DNA from: Ketobacter sp.
GTDB lineage: Bacteria > Pseudomonadota > Gammaproteobacteria > Pseudomonadales > Ketobacteraceae
Length of the DNA stretch: 64,000 nt
Assembly (NCBI RefSeq): GCF_003671495.1
Contig: NZ_RCHN01000032.1
Location: forward strand, 1-64,000
Direction of reading: 5' to 3'
Under the pieces are notes generated by a model that searched no databases, was not told the origin of the DNA, and saw only the letters and a list, made by a program, of their open reading frames with translations. The translations under genes and the position numbers were made by a program. Shown here in pieces: positions 34,741 to 42,751 of the stretch. Numbering within the stretch: position 1 is the stretch's first letter; each line of letters starts with the position of its first letter.

Positions 34741-36021
34741 ATGAATTTAGCGAAATATGCCCTCGTGCTGCTCAGTCTGATCATCTCTGCCCAAAGCCAC
34801 GCCCTGGTGCCCCCCCTGCCACAGATTGATGCGTTCAAGGTGATCTCATTGGAAGGCGAAGACATCCCCTGGGTGCTGGGCTGGAAACTGGAAGAGCTGT
34901 CCCTGGCTGCCATGGTGGACGGGGTGATGGAGCCCATCCCGTTCCAGATCGATCAGTACAATACCGGTGGTGCCATCTATTTCGAAGGCTGGCACGTGCC
35001 CATGGCGGGGAGCCCCGACCTTATGGATGGCACCGATAAAATCCTGTTCCTGTTCAAGGATGCGGGCCCGCGCCGGGACCCAAGAGCCCCCTACGACGGT
35101 GAAATGGCAGCAGAAATCGTCACTCGCGATGTGAATGGCGTGGAACGCTTCGTCTATCTGGTGCGCAATTCCCGCCTGCGCTCCGAGGAACAGTATGTAC
35201 GCTACAGCGCGGAATTGGGCCTGGTGGAGACCGATTTCTACAGTTTGCGTTACAACAAGAAAAACCACCTGAAATGGGATGATTTCAGCTACGTCAATTA
35301 CGTGGGTGAGCGACCCCTGGATTCCATGAAGCTGCGGCTCAACACCGGCATCCTCACCTCAGTGACCGATACCGAACTCAACAATGACCAGATGATTGCC
35401 CTGCCCACCGGCGAAATCATCGGCCCCATCCGCACCACCACCCAGCTGGATTTCAATCTTTACCTGTTCGGGGTCTCCATCCTCCAGCTCAGCCTGCAGA
35501 TCCACCATTATCCCAAATCCATCATGTACGACGTGCGTGGCATCATTCCGGAACTGCGGCGCAAGCTGCTGGTGGACCCGACCCTCACCATGTCCATCGA
35601 CGCCAACCGCCTGCTGGGTGCCAACACCTATACCTCCGAGTGGCCCGATCACCCCGCCACAGTGGACGGCGTGGTGGACGACAACGAGCTGGCCATGATC
35701 AAGGCCGGCCTGAATCCCGCTTCCAACTGGATCTGGGTGACTTCAAAGCGAAATCTGGATATTTTAGCCTTTGTGGATTATCTGGGGGATTTTGATGAGC
35801 CCATGTCCCTGCTGTACAAGGATGATCTGGAGAACGATGATCCGCCGGAAGTGTTCCCCGGCCAGATGCCCAATGTGGGCTACGGCATCGATGAATTCCC
35901 CATGAGCGGCTTCATCGGGTTTGTGGTGAGCATGTTCATCAGCGACGGCTTCGAGGGCGATCCCAATGAATTTGCGCCCTACACCCGAACCCTGCCGGAT
36001 CTGGAGGTGCGGGCGCTGTAG
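34741..36021 (+). CDS. Exported protein of unknown function
   Basis: 426 residues from the ATG at 34741; the open frame begins at 34705, but the chosen ATG gives a clean signal peptide (NLAKYALVLLSLIISAQSHA, cleavage before LVPP). The mature part is acidic and rich in beta-type segments, with LEELSLAAMVDGVMEPIPFQIDQY early, DRDVNGVERFVYLVRN-like strands, and near the C-terminus a hydrophobic stretch GFIGFVVSMFISDGFEGD. I recognise no domain or catalytic motif. Likely periplasmic or outer-membrane associated. Divergent from the diguanylate cyclase; the next gene follows 102 bases later. Confidence 0.8.
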   Translation: MNLAKYALVLLSLIISAQSHALVPPLPQIDAFKVISLEGEDIPWVLGWKLEELSLAAMVDGVMEPIPFQIDQYNTGGAIYFEGWHVPMAGSPDLMDGTDKILFLFKDAGPRRDPRAPYDGEMAAEIVTRDVNGVERFVYLVRNSRLRSEEQYVRYSAELGLVETDFYSLRYNKKNHLKWDDFSYVNYVGERPLDSMKLRLNTGILTSVTDTELNNDQMIALPTGEIIGPIRTTTQLDFNLYLFGVSILQLSLQIHHYPKSIMYDVRGIIPELRRKLLVDPTLTMSIDANRLLGANTYTSEWPDHPATVDGVVDDNELAMIKAGLNPASNWIWVTSKRNLDILAFVDYLGDFDEPMSLLYKDDLENDDPPEVFPGQMPNVGYGIDEFPMSGFIGFVVSMFISDGFEGDPNEFAPYTRTLPDLEVRAL

Positions 36022-36123
36022 CGGGGCTGGCTGGAATGCAGAGCGTTTGACGATCCGCATGAGTCACAAGGTACATACAAAATAAGGCATCTGAAACCGG
36101 GCACATGAATTAAGGAATTTCGA

Positions 36124-36645
36124 ATGATGAAGCGATGGTTGGGCGTGATGGCGGTAACGGCGCTGTGCGGTTGTACCACCACCCAGGAGACGGCCATGGA
36201 CAGCCAGGTGGCGGCCATGAGCAACTGTGAGAAGATCGAGGCGCTGGTGCAGGGACATCGCCACGGATTCCCGCAGCTGAAGACCACCCTATCCAATGCC
36301 AAAATCATGCAGGTGTGGAAAGCCCGCTATCACCTGGTGGGGGATGCCTGTCAGGTGTGGGGCTGGAGTGCTGACAAGTTCAGTTACGTCTGCTCCCAGA
36401 CCGAACCCAACCAGGAAACCGCCATGGACCATTATGGCAAAGCCAAGGCTGTGACCCGTCAGTGCCTGGGGCCGGAGTGGGTGCTGACAGAAGGCAAGCG
36501 GGATATGGGGGAGGGCGTGAAAGCGGAGTTCGCCAAGGCCGGCGAAAGCGCGGTCATCACGGTGGTGGCGGCATCCTCGCCCACGGTGTTCCACAATGAA
36601 TGGAAAACCTACTATTTCGTGGGTGATCCCAACGACATTAAATAG
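36124..36645 (+). CDS. Small lipoprotein of unknown function
   Basis: 173 residues. A lipobox VTALCGC about residues 11-17 follows a short signal, so the mature protein would be lipid-anchored. The mature sequence has four further Cys (SNCEKIEAL, GDACQVWGW, YVCSQTE, TRQCLGPEW), suggesting disulphides in the periplasm, and a repeated Trp/Gly-rich pattern. No known domain recognised. AAGGA lies eight bases before the first of two adjacent ATG codons. It ends nine bases from the end of a converging gene, itself another small exported protein. Confidence 0.75.
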   Translation: MMKRWLGVMAVTALCGCTTTQETAMDSQVAAMSNCEKIEALVQGHRHGFPQLKTTLSNAKIMQVWKARYHLVGDACQVWGWSADKFSYVCSQTEPNQETAMDHYGKAKAVTRQCLGPEWVLTEGKRDMGEGVKAEFAKAGESAVITVVAASSPTVFHNEWKTYYFVGDPNDIK

Positions 36646-36654
36646 CCGGTAAAC

Positions 36655-37164
36655 CTATTCGGTTTCCCCTTCGTGCAGGGTGGCCTGGGCCAGGGAAAAC
36701 TGGCAGGTTGGGCTCTCCACCCCCTGGGACTTGCTGGAAAGCTTGAGGCTCTTGCCGTCGGTCACGATGGAGTAGCCTCCGTCCCTCTGCACCACTTTCA
36801 GTTCCACGTTCTCGTCGCTCATGATCAGATTCTGGAACAGGATCTTTTTGAAAGACTGATGGGGGTGATCGATGTAAAACTCGTTGTAGAAATCCCCGTC
36901 CGCCACCGCCATGGTCACAAAGGTGGTTTCTCCCGAGGTATAGAAGTTGGCGTTGCAGGTGGTGTTGGAGCCGGCTTTACCCACCAATTCCACCCGGCCG
37001 ATGCCGGAGCGGAACTTACTCAGGGTCTCGTTCAACAGGTTCTTGAACTCCTGGTGTACGGCACCGTTTTCCCGCGGCACTTTGACAATGGTGCTGTCCG
37101 CCATGGCGACAGTGGCGGAGCCCAGCAGAGCGGCTAAACATAGTCCTGTTGTTATTGTTTTCAT
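36655..37164 (-). CDS. Small exported protein of unknown function
   Basis: 169 residues with a signal peptide (KTITTGLCLAALLGSATVAMA) followed by a mixed alpha/beta mature part with two Cys (SNTTCNANFY and SPTCQFSL) that could form a disulphide. No recognised domain. GGGAGA precedes the ATG. It lies 18 bases downstream of the coiled-coil protein gene's stop on the same strand, so it belongs to that transcription unit or overlaps with its terminator-less end. Confidence 0.72.
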   Translation of the reverse strand: MKTITTGLCLAALLGSATVAMADSTIVKVPRENGAVHQEFKNLLNETLSKFRSGIGRVELVGKAGSNTTCNANFYTSGETTFVTMAVADGDFYNEFYIDHPHQSFKKILFQNLIMSDENVELKVVQRDGGYSIVTDGKSLKLSSKSQGVESPTCQFSLAQATLHEGETE

Positions 37165-37182
37165 AACACCGTCTCCCGTTGT

Positions 37183-38739
37183 TTAACGTAAGTGTTGAAC
37201 CAGCAGTTTGGGTAATACCTTGGCTTCTTCGGCCAACAGCAATTTATGGGCATCCTTGTCACCGGCGAAATACACCCGGCGTTGATCCGCCTCGGTGCCG
37301 TTTTCAATGGTGAATCGGCCGGACGCGGTGGGCACGCTCACCACGTTGCCTTTGGCGTCGATGCTGGCAATCTGCCGCTGGTAATCCAGCGGGCCCTGGG
37401 CGTCTTTCTGCCAGCGGTTATAGAAATACTTGATGTTGGACGTGATCATGCGCTTCTTGGCGGATTTGATGCACGCAATGTATTCGGCGTTGGTCATGGT
37501 GTTGCCGGGATCCGGTCGCACACAGGCGCCGCGGGTGTCGTACACAATATTGGCGCGCAGCCCGGCACTGCCCATGGGGTCCAGTACTGCCAGGAAATCG
37601 ATGGTGCGCTTCTCGCTGTAGGCCACGCGGGTGGCGGCTTCGATGGCGGCACCGCCGCCCAGGCCATGGCCGATCAGGATGATTTTGCTGTTTTGGGGGA
37701 TCTGGCGTACGTACTCACGGAATGCCTCCTGGAACCCCAGGCTGTTATTGGGGCCGGTACCCTGGCCGAAACCGTTCCAGTTGGCTTCGATGTACTTGGC
37801 GCCGTAGGATTCCACCCAGCTTTTCAGGTGCAGTGTGCTTTCGATATTGGGCTCCTGGTCGCCGGAGATGACAAACACATAGGAGGCAAACTCCCCTTCC
37901 AGTGCCACCTTGGGGCGCACCGGAGCGCTTACCGCTTTGGGTACTGCAGCTTTGGCCTGCGCGGATTTCTGCTGTGCGCTTTGTTCCTGCTTGAACTGGG
38001 TCACCAGTTGATTGAAGGTGTCGTTGGCCTGGCGTAAACGGGTTTGCTGATTATTCAGTTGGGCACGCAGATTGTTCAGCTCCTGGGCAGTACTGTCCCG
38101 TTTGCTGATGAGGGAGGCGATGCGGGGGTCCGCGTCCATGGAGTGGTCATCCACATCGTCTTTCTGGGTCTGGAGCTGTTGTTGCAGTTCAGCCAGTTTG
38201 GTTTTGGCCCGTTCCAATTCCGCCAGCAATGGCTGCTTTTTGTTGTCCAGGTCCGCGATCTGCTTTTGGTAGTCTTTTTGCCGGGCTTCGTAGTCGCTCT
38301 GGGCCAGCCGTTGCTTCAGCACATTCAGTGCGGCATGGCGTTGTTGGTCCCGCTCCTGGTCGCGACGCACGATATCAATATCAAAGTCCACCAGGGAGAT
38401 GTCTTTCTCAATCCGTTCCACCTCGAAATTCTGCAGTTTCAGCTGGCGCTTGGCCTCGTGAAACAGTTTGCGTTCTTCTGTGCGTTCTTCGCGCACGGAT
38501 TTACGCTTGTCGAGAATCTGCTTGTCCAGGCTCCAGAGGTTTTTCTCCTGGGAGCGGATGGCGGTTTCCGTGTTGGCGACTTCCTGTTTCAGCTGCTTGA
38601 CGGTGGACGCACTGGTGTTGATTTGCGCCTGTGTCACCGCGTGGGCGGTGCCCCACAGCATGCAGCTCAGAAAGATGATCCAGCGGTATTGATTGCGTAC
38701 CAATACCTTGAATAAGTTAGAAAAAGTAAAGCTCACCAT
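37183..38739 (-). CDS. Exported coiled-coil protein fused to an alpha/beta-hydrolase-like domain with degenerate nucleophile
   Basis: 518 residues from the ATG at 38739. After a signal/anchor (WIIFLSCMLWGTAHA, about 20-34) comes a very long coiled coil of about 200 residues (VKQLKQEVANTETAIRSQEK to RLRQANDTFNQLVTQFKQEQ), EnvC-like in character. A Gln/Ala linker then leads to a C-terminal alpha/beta-hydrolase-like domain with ASYVFVISGDQEPN, an elbow ILIGHGLGGGAAIEAA and FLAVLDPMG. The elbow GxSxG reads GHGLG: the nucleophile Ser is Gly, read directly in the codon at 37663-37665. Thus probably not a serine hydrolase; perhaps a binding or scaffold domain. A CRP-type site lies 117 bases upstream. 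Confidence 0.8.
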   Translation of the reverse strand: MVSFTFSNLFKVLVRNQYRWIIFLSCMLWGTAHAVTQAQINTSASTVKQLKQEVANTETAIRSQEKNLWSLDKQILDKRKSVREERTEERKLFHEAKRQLKLQNFEVERIEKDISLVDFDIDIVRRDQERDQQRHAALNVLKQRLAQSDYEARQKDYQKQIADLDNKKQPLLAELERAKTKLAELQQQLQTQKDDVDDHSMDADPRIASLISKRDSTAQELNNLRAQLNNQQTRLRQANDTFNQLVTQFKQEQSAQQKSAQAKAAVPKAVSAPVRPKVALEGEFASYVFVISGDQEPNIESTLHLKSWVESYGAKYIEANWNGFGQGTGPNNSLGFQEAFREYVRQIPQNSKIILIGHGLGGGAAIEAATRVAYSEKRTIDFLAVLDPMGSAGLRANIVYDTRGACVRPDPGNTMTNAEYIACIKSAKKRMITSNIKYFYNRWQKDAQGPLDYQRQIASIDAKGNVVSVPTASGRFTIENGTEADQRRVYFAGDKDAHKLLLAEEAKVLPKLLVQHLR

Positions 38740-38833
38740 GTGTATCAACACTTCTTATAGTTATTCCCTGAACGAATCTACCGTTCTTATTCTTGTTCCG
38801 GCCCCGGACCTGGTTGCTCGCAGTATATGGCAA

Positions 38834-38859
38834 GTCAGATTGTGTGTAGTCAGAATGTG
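38834..38859. repeat. 11-bp imperfect direct repeat
   Basis: GTCAGATTGTG (38834-38844) and GTCAGAATGTG (38849-38859) differ at one base and have a 15-base period. The second copy overlaps the left half of the CRP-type palindrome. Confidence 0.6.
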
Positions 38860-38871
38860 ATCAGGTTCACA
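38856..38871. promoter_or_regulatory. Perfect CRP/Vfr-type binding site
   Basis: TGTGATCAGGTTCACA contains both consensus half-sites TGTGA and TCACA with the correct 6-base spacer. It lies upstream of the minus-strand coiled-coil gene, about 35-45 bases upstream of a TATACT box, roughly the position for activation. Established consensus for CRP in enterics and Vfr in pseudomonads. Confidence 0.65.
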
Positions 38872-39014
38872 AGGCAGAATAAGACGGTTCTCTCTCCTGC
38901 GCAACCCCACGGAATTCACCCGTTTGGGGTTTTCCCATCGTTAATAGTGCCATATCAGCCTGTTACAGACTGTGGCGTCCCTGTAAAAGGTTTGTACAAA
39001 AAACGGTCAGGCAT

Positions 39015-39041
39015 AAAAAAGGGGGTGCTTAGAGCACCCCC
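39015..39041 (-). terminator. Rho-independent terminator of the DUF1302-DUF1329 operon
   Basis: On the minus strand GGGGGTGCT-CTA-AGCACCCCC makes a perfect 9-bp stem followed by six T. It begins 23 bases after the DUF1329 stop codon. Confidence 0.92.
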
Positions 39042-39063
39042 TCATTATACCCAAGATAGGAGA

Positions 39064-40440
39064 CTAGCGAACACCACTGCGGCGCAGGGCGGCAGGCTGG
39101 AATTCCGTCTTGGAGAACTTGACGTCGAAGTTGGTGCCTTTGGCTTCGTTGTTCTCGAAGCCCAGGGCCAGGTAGCGACCGGCGTTCAGGTCATACAGGG
39201 TCTCGATGGCGTAACCCTGGACGTCCACGTTGTAGTAGAACATCTGGTGCGCTTCCGCCACCCGCCACAGGTTGCCCCGACCGTCGTAGTGGTCGATCAC
39301 GCCCGCCAGCCAGGTGTCTTCATCCAGGAAGAAGACCCGTTTGGCATAGATGTGACGGGTACCTTCCCGCAGGTTGCCTTCCACTTCCCAAACCCGATGC
39401 AGCTCATAGCGGGTCAGGTCCTGGTTGATGTGGCCGGGTTTCACCATGTCGTCATAAGGCAGCCCTTTCTCGTCCAGTTTGTAGGCGTTGTAGGCAATAT
39501 ACATCTCTTTCTTGCCTTTCAGTGTCCACTCATAGCGGTCGGGAGAGCCGTTGTAGAGGTCAAAGTTGTCCGCGGTACGCATCCCGTCTGAGGCGGTACC
39601 CGGACCGTCATAGGCCACCTGGGGTGCCCGACGTACCCGACGCTGGCCGGCGTTATAGATCCAGGCCCGACGGGGCTCTTTCACCTGGTCGATGGTCTCA
39701 TGTACCAGCAGTACGTTACCGGCCAGACGCGCCGGCGCAGTCACCTGCTGCTTGAAGTAGAACATGACGTTGTCATCTTCCCCGGGAGTGTAGTCCGTCA
39801 GCTGGTTGGTGATCGACAGCTGATCCTTGAACATGACCATGCTGTAGGCACCGTTAGCCTGGGGCGTGACCTGGCCGATGGTGCGCTCCAGGGCATCACC
39901 GCGCCAGCGGCCGATGTGGTTCCAGATGGCTTCCAGACCATTTTGCGGAATCGGGAACGGGAACCCCTGCAGGTTCAGGCCGCGCAGACCGGTGGCACCC
40001 ACGGTTTCGGCTTCCAGGGCGTTTTTCTTGGTCAGGGCCACAATGCGGTCAGGCATCACAAAAGGACGACGGGTCTGGTACACCGGCATGCGATAGGTAT
40101 CCGGGTATTTCTCGAACATGGCGATCTGGCCCGGGCTCAGTTTGTCTTTATACTGGTCCAGGTTGCCGGCTGTGATGGTGAACAGGGGCTTGTCGTTCGG
40201 GAATGGATTACACAGGAATTCACCCCCCTTGTAACAGTCCGGGTTGCCCTTCATGCCACCATCCCACTTGGGGATGGTGCCGTCGGCGTTACCCGCCACT
40301 TCCGCGCCGCTGGGAGTCAGGGTGCTGCCGCCCAGTTTATCGGCTTCTGCCTGGGGTACTTTGGCAAAGGTTGGGGCTGTTACCAAAGAGGTGGCCAACA
40401 ATGCGCCGGCCAGGAGTTTCAATTTGTGCGTTGATTTCAT
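39064..40440 (-). CDS. DUF1329-family LolA-like exported protein
   Basis: 458 residues from the ATG at 40440, chosen because AAGGA lies seven bases upstream; it gives a signal peptide (STHKLKLLAGALLATSLVTAPTFA). The body matches DUF1329 (PF07044): ADKLGGSTLTPSGAEVAGNADGTIPKWDGG, the middle AWIYNAGQRRVRRAPQVAYDGPGTASDGMRTADNFDLYNGSPDRYEW and LAGVIDHYDGRGNLWRVAEAH. Members have a LolA/LolB-like fold and are taken to be periplasmic or outer-membrane lipid-binding proteins. The gene follows its usual partner DUF1302 by 27 bases. Function unproven; genome and expression studies tie the pair to hydrophobic substrate utilisation. Confidence 0.92.
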   Translation of the reverse strand: MKSTHKLKLLAGALLATSLVTAPTFAKVPQAEADKLGGSTLTPSGAEVAGNADGTIPKWDGGMKGNPDCYKGGEFLCNPFPNDKPLFTITAGNLDQYKDKLSPGQIAMFEKYPDTYRMPVYQTRRPFVMPDRIVALTKKNALEAETVGATGLRGLNLQGFPFPIPQNGLEAIWNHIGRWRGDALERTIGQVTPQANGAYSMVMFKDQLSITNQLTDYTPGEDDNVMFYFKQQVTAPARLAGNVLLVHETIDQVKEPRRAWIYNAGQRRVRRAPQVAYDGPGTASDGMRTADNFDLYNGSPDRYEWTLKGKKEMYIAYNAYKLDEKGLPYDDMVKPGHINQDLTRYELHRVWEVEGNLREGTRHIYAKRVFFLDEDTWLAGVIDHYDGRGNLWRVAEAHQMFYYNVDVQGYAIETLYDLNAGRYLALGFENNEAKGTNFDVKFSKTEFQPAALRRSGVR

Positions 40441-40467
40441 ATTCATATCCTTGTTTCCCCCCACAAC

Positions 40468-42411
40468 TTAGAATGAGGCTTGAGCGCTGATGGTGTAGTA
40501 GTCACGATCAGCCATCTGGTTATATGGTTCGGCGCCGTAGAAATCTGTGTAGGCTACAGATACGGAGTAAGTGTTTAGATACACACCTTCTAGCTCCAGG
40601 CCGAGGGCTTTGCGGTCTTCCAGGAAATTGGTGATTGGGCCTGGCGTGGTACCGTACACATCATGACTGAAGCTGATGGTGGGCCTCAGGTTGATGCCTG
40701 CAAAGACGTTGTTGTAATCACCGCTGAAGCGCAGTTTGTAACCCCAGGCACCACTCGTTGGGTAATATTCATCTTCATAGTTGGTGGCAGGGGAAGGGCT
40801 CAGCTGCAGCAGAGTTTCATAGGGCAAGCCGGTGGACACCGTAGTGGCCGGGATATAAGGATGATACAGCGTCGCGTTGTAGCTGCTGTTCAGCAGCGCT
40901 TCATCCTTACTGGGCATATCCACGTAAGAACCTGCGATGTCCAGGATGGCAGTCCAGCGGGAAGCCCCCAGTACCTGGTCGAAGAAGTGGATGAAGGCAA
41001 TTTCCGCCTGATAGTAGTCCAGCTTGATACCACCGGAGGCAAAATCACCCGGCTCATACTTGGTATAACAATCGTATGGTGTGGGGGCGTCCGCACAGCT
41101 CAGTGACGGCAAGCCCAGCAGACCCGCCAGGGTGTCACCGTCTTCCAGTTGGAACGGTTGATCCTTACGCATGCTGAATTCTCCGGAGAACGCGGTGGCG
41201 CCGCCGGGCAGGCCAAAGTCTACGGTGGTGTTGAAACTGACGCCCAGCAATTGGATGTCTTCGGAGTACTCAGACACGATATCCGCGACCGGGAACAGGC
41301 CAGCAGTGTTGGTCTGGTTGCCAGCGTCTGCAGGCGTACCTGAGTCGAACGGGTTTCCAGTGATCAGGAAGTTTCGCACCTGGGATAAGGTCAGTCCCGT
41401 CAGCCCCGGGTTCAGTTCCGAGGGTACCGGCATGTGTCCGGATACAATGGGCAGGCGGGAGTGGTAGTTCATGTAGTAGAGGCCGAATTCCGTTTCGATG
41501 GAATCCACAAAGTAACGAGCCGCAATACCGAACTGACCATCGTCATCCGGCGTCATGTCGCTGTCTCGTGGTAGGTGCACAGTTGAGGCTCCCGGGGCGC
41601 CTACTTCAAGACCGCTGGGATAGAAGCCGCCATAGCAGTTGGGGCCGGCCAGGTCGGTGGTGGAGAAGAACGTGCCACATTCGGGCAGCAGGGTTTCTTT
41701 CCATTCAAACAGAACAAAACCCTCCAGAGTCAGGGCTTCAGTCAAACCAATGGAGGCATACAATGCATTCAGCGGAATCAGCGCATCCTTGACTTCAGAA
41801 CCGGGTGCCAGCAGGGCGTTGACGTCCACCGGGTTGACGGAGTTGATCCCGTTGGGGAAGAACAGGCCTTCGCCCCAGCTGATGACCTGTTTACCCAGGC
41901 GTACGTTCAGGGGCTTGTCCCCCAACCACCAGTCTCCCCAGACGAACGCATCCAGAATGTCCGCACTGGTGCCGGCGCTTTGGGCGGGTTGGTTGTCTGG
42001 AAAAAATGGCGGCTCGTCGGTGCGGCCATCGCCGTTGACAATGCGATGATCATAAAAAGCTTTACCACGCACAAACGCACCGTAGTTTTTGTAGTTCAAC
42101 TCCATATCGACAGTGACTTTGGCGACTTCCGAAAAGGTGGAGCCTTTTTGCCATAGCAGGTTACTGTTGTCCTGGGAGCTGGTGCCGTGCAGGTGGGCTT
42201 GCGATTCGCCGGCAGCGGCTGCGTTTGCTACGCCCACACCCCGATAGTCGCGATCATCGGCCCGCCAGGACGCACCTACGGAAACCGTGGTATCCACCTG
42301 CATTCGAAAATCATCTTTTTCATATTCGAAACCATACGCCGGTATAACCGACCCAGCAGCTGCTATGGCAGCGGCTAAAGCAGTCACCTTAAAACGTTTG
42401 TTCATTGCCAT
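40468..42411 (-). CDS. DUF1302-family outer-membrane protein
   Basis: 647 residues with a signal peptide (FKVTALAAAIAAAGSVIPAYG) followed by FEYEKDDFRMQVDTTVSVGASWRADDRDYRGVG, the DUF1302 (PF06980) start, and many barrel-like strands; typical segments are NVRLGKQVISWGEGLFFPNGINSVNPVD, SLGLTEALTLEGFVLFEWKE-like and a terminal aromatic YYTISAQASF. Probably a large outer-membrane barrel of FadL/porin character. Four Cys in loops may form disulphides. First gene of the operon with DUF1329; a 340-base AT-rich leader region lies upstream. Confidence 0.92.
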   Translation of the reverse strand: MAMNKRFKVTALAAAIAAAGSVIPAYGFEYEKDDFRMQVDTTVSVGASWRADDRDYRGVGVANAAAAGESQAHLHGTSSQDNSNLLWQKGSTFSEVAKVTVDMELNYKNYGAFVRGKAFYDHRIVNGDGRTDEPPFFPDNQPAQSAGTSADILDAFVWGDWWLGDKPLNVRLGKQVISWGEGLFFPNGINSVNPVDVNALLAPGSEVKDALIPLNALYASIGLTEALTLEGFVLFEWKETLLPECGTFFSTTDLAGPNCYGGFYPSGLEVGAPGASTVHLPRDSDMTPDDDGQFGIAARYFVDSIETEFGLYYMNYHSRLPIVSGHMPVPSELNPGLTGLTLSQVRNFLITGNPFDSGTPADAGNQTNTAGLFPVADIVSEYSEDIQLLGVSFNTTVDFGLPGGATAFSGEFSMRKDQPFQLEDGDTLAGLLGLPSLSCADAPTPYDCYTKYEPGDFASGGIKLDYYQAEIAFIHFFDQVLGASRWTAILDIAGSYVDMPSKDEALLNSSYNATLYHPYIPATTVSTGLPYETLLQLSPSPATNYEDEYYPTSGAWGYKLRFSGDYNNVFAGINLRPTISFSHDVYGTTPGPITNFLEDRKALGLELEGVYLNTYSVSVAYTDFYGAEPYNQMADRDYYTISAQASF

Positions 42412-42751
42412 TAGAGTCGAACTCCATTTAAGTAGGTATTTTTATATGGAAGACCAAGCCGTGCAGGAATCGATTAAAGGAGGGACAACAATAAGGTTTG
42501 GGCTTCAAAATTGGGTTTTTCTTATTGTTATCGTTATACCAGTTCGATAGACGCACCTTCGCACTTTGGTTAGCAAAAAATATATACGTAAAAACACAAT
42601 ACGTGAAATTTTCTTGTGACATTTTTTACAAAATGGCCGCTATTTGATGGATTTTTGTCAAAGTTAGCGCGTTTTATAGAGAAAACCGCCAGCCCCGACG
42701 GTTTTTTATTATGTTTGGCACTTGCCGGAACAAATACAGTAGAATGCGGCA
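42412..42751. other. AT-rich divergent promoter region (DUF1302 / uvrD)
   Basis: 340 bases without a gene, markedly more AT-rich than the surroundings. A TATAAA box facing DUF1302 lies near 42440-42447. ATACGT occurs twice near 42585-42606. An AAAACCG/CGGTTTT inverted repeat sits at 42682-42705. No SOS box of the CTGT-N8-ACAG type was found before uvrD. Confidence 0.6.
42682..42707. terminator. Small hairpin with flanking T/A tracts
   Basis: AAAACCG (42682-42688) pairs with CGGTTTT (42699-42705) around a 10-base loop, with a T-run on the plus side. No gene ends just upstream on either strand, so it may end an unrecognised small transcript or be fortuitous. Confidence 0.3.

Larger units (their letters stand above)
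38740..39063. other. Intergenic region with CRP-type site, repeats and terminator
   Basis: 324 bases without a gene. It holds, from right to left, the terminator of the DUF1302-DUF1329 unit (39015-39041), a TGTGA-N6-TCACA palindrome, an imperfect 11-bp direct repeat, a TATACT box on the minus strand at 38822-38827, and the leader of the coiled-coil gene. No open frame of interest was seen. Confidence 0.7.

Noticed and set aside
42700-42751. SOS (LexA) box before uvrD
   Set aside because: TACAGTA is present but no CTGT partner at the needed spacing.
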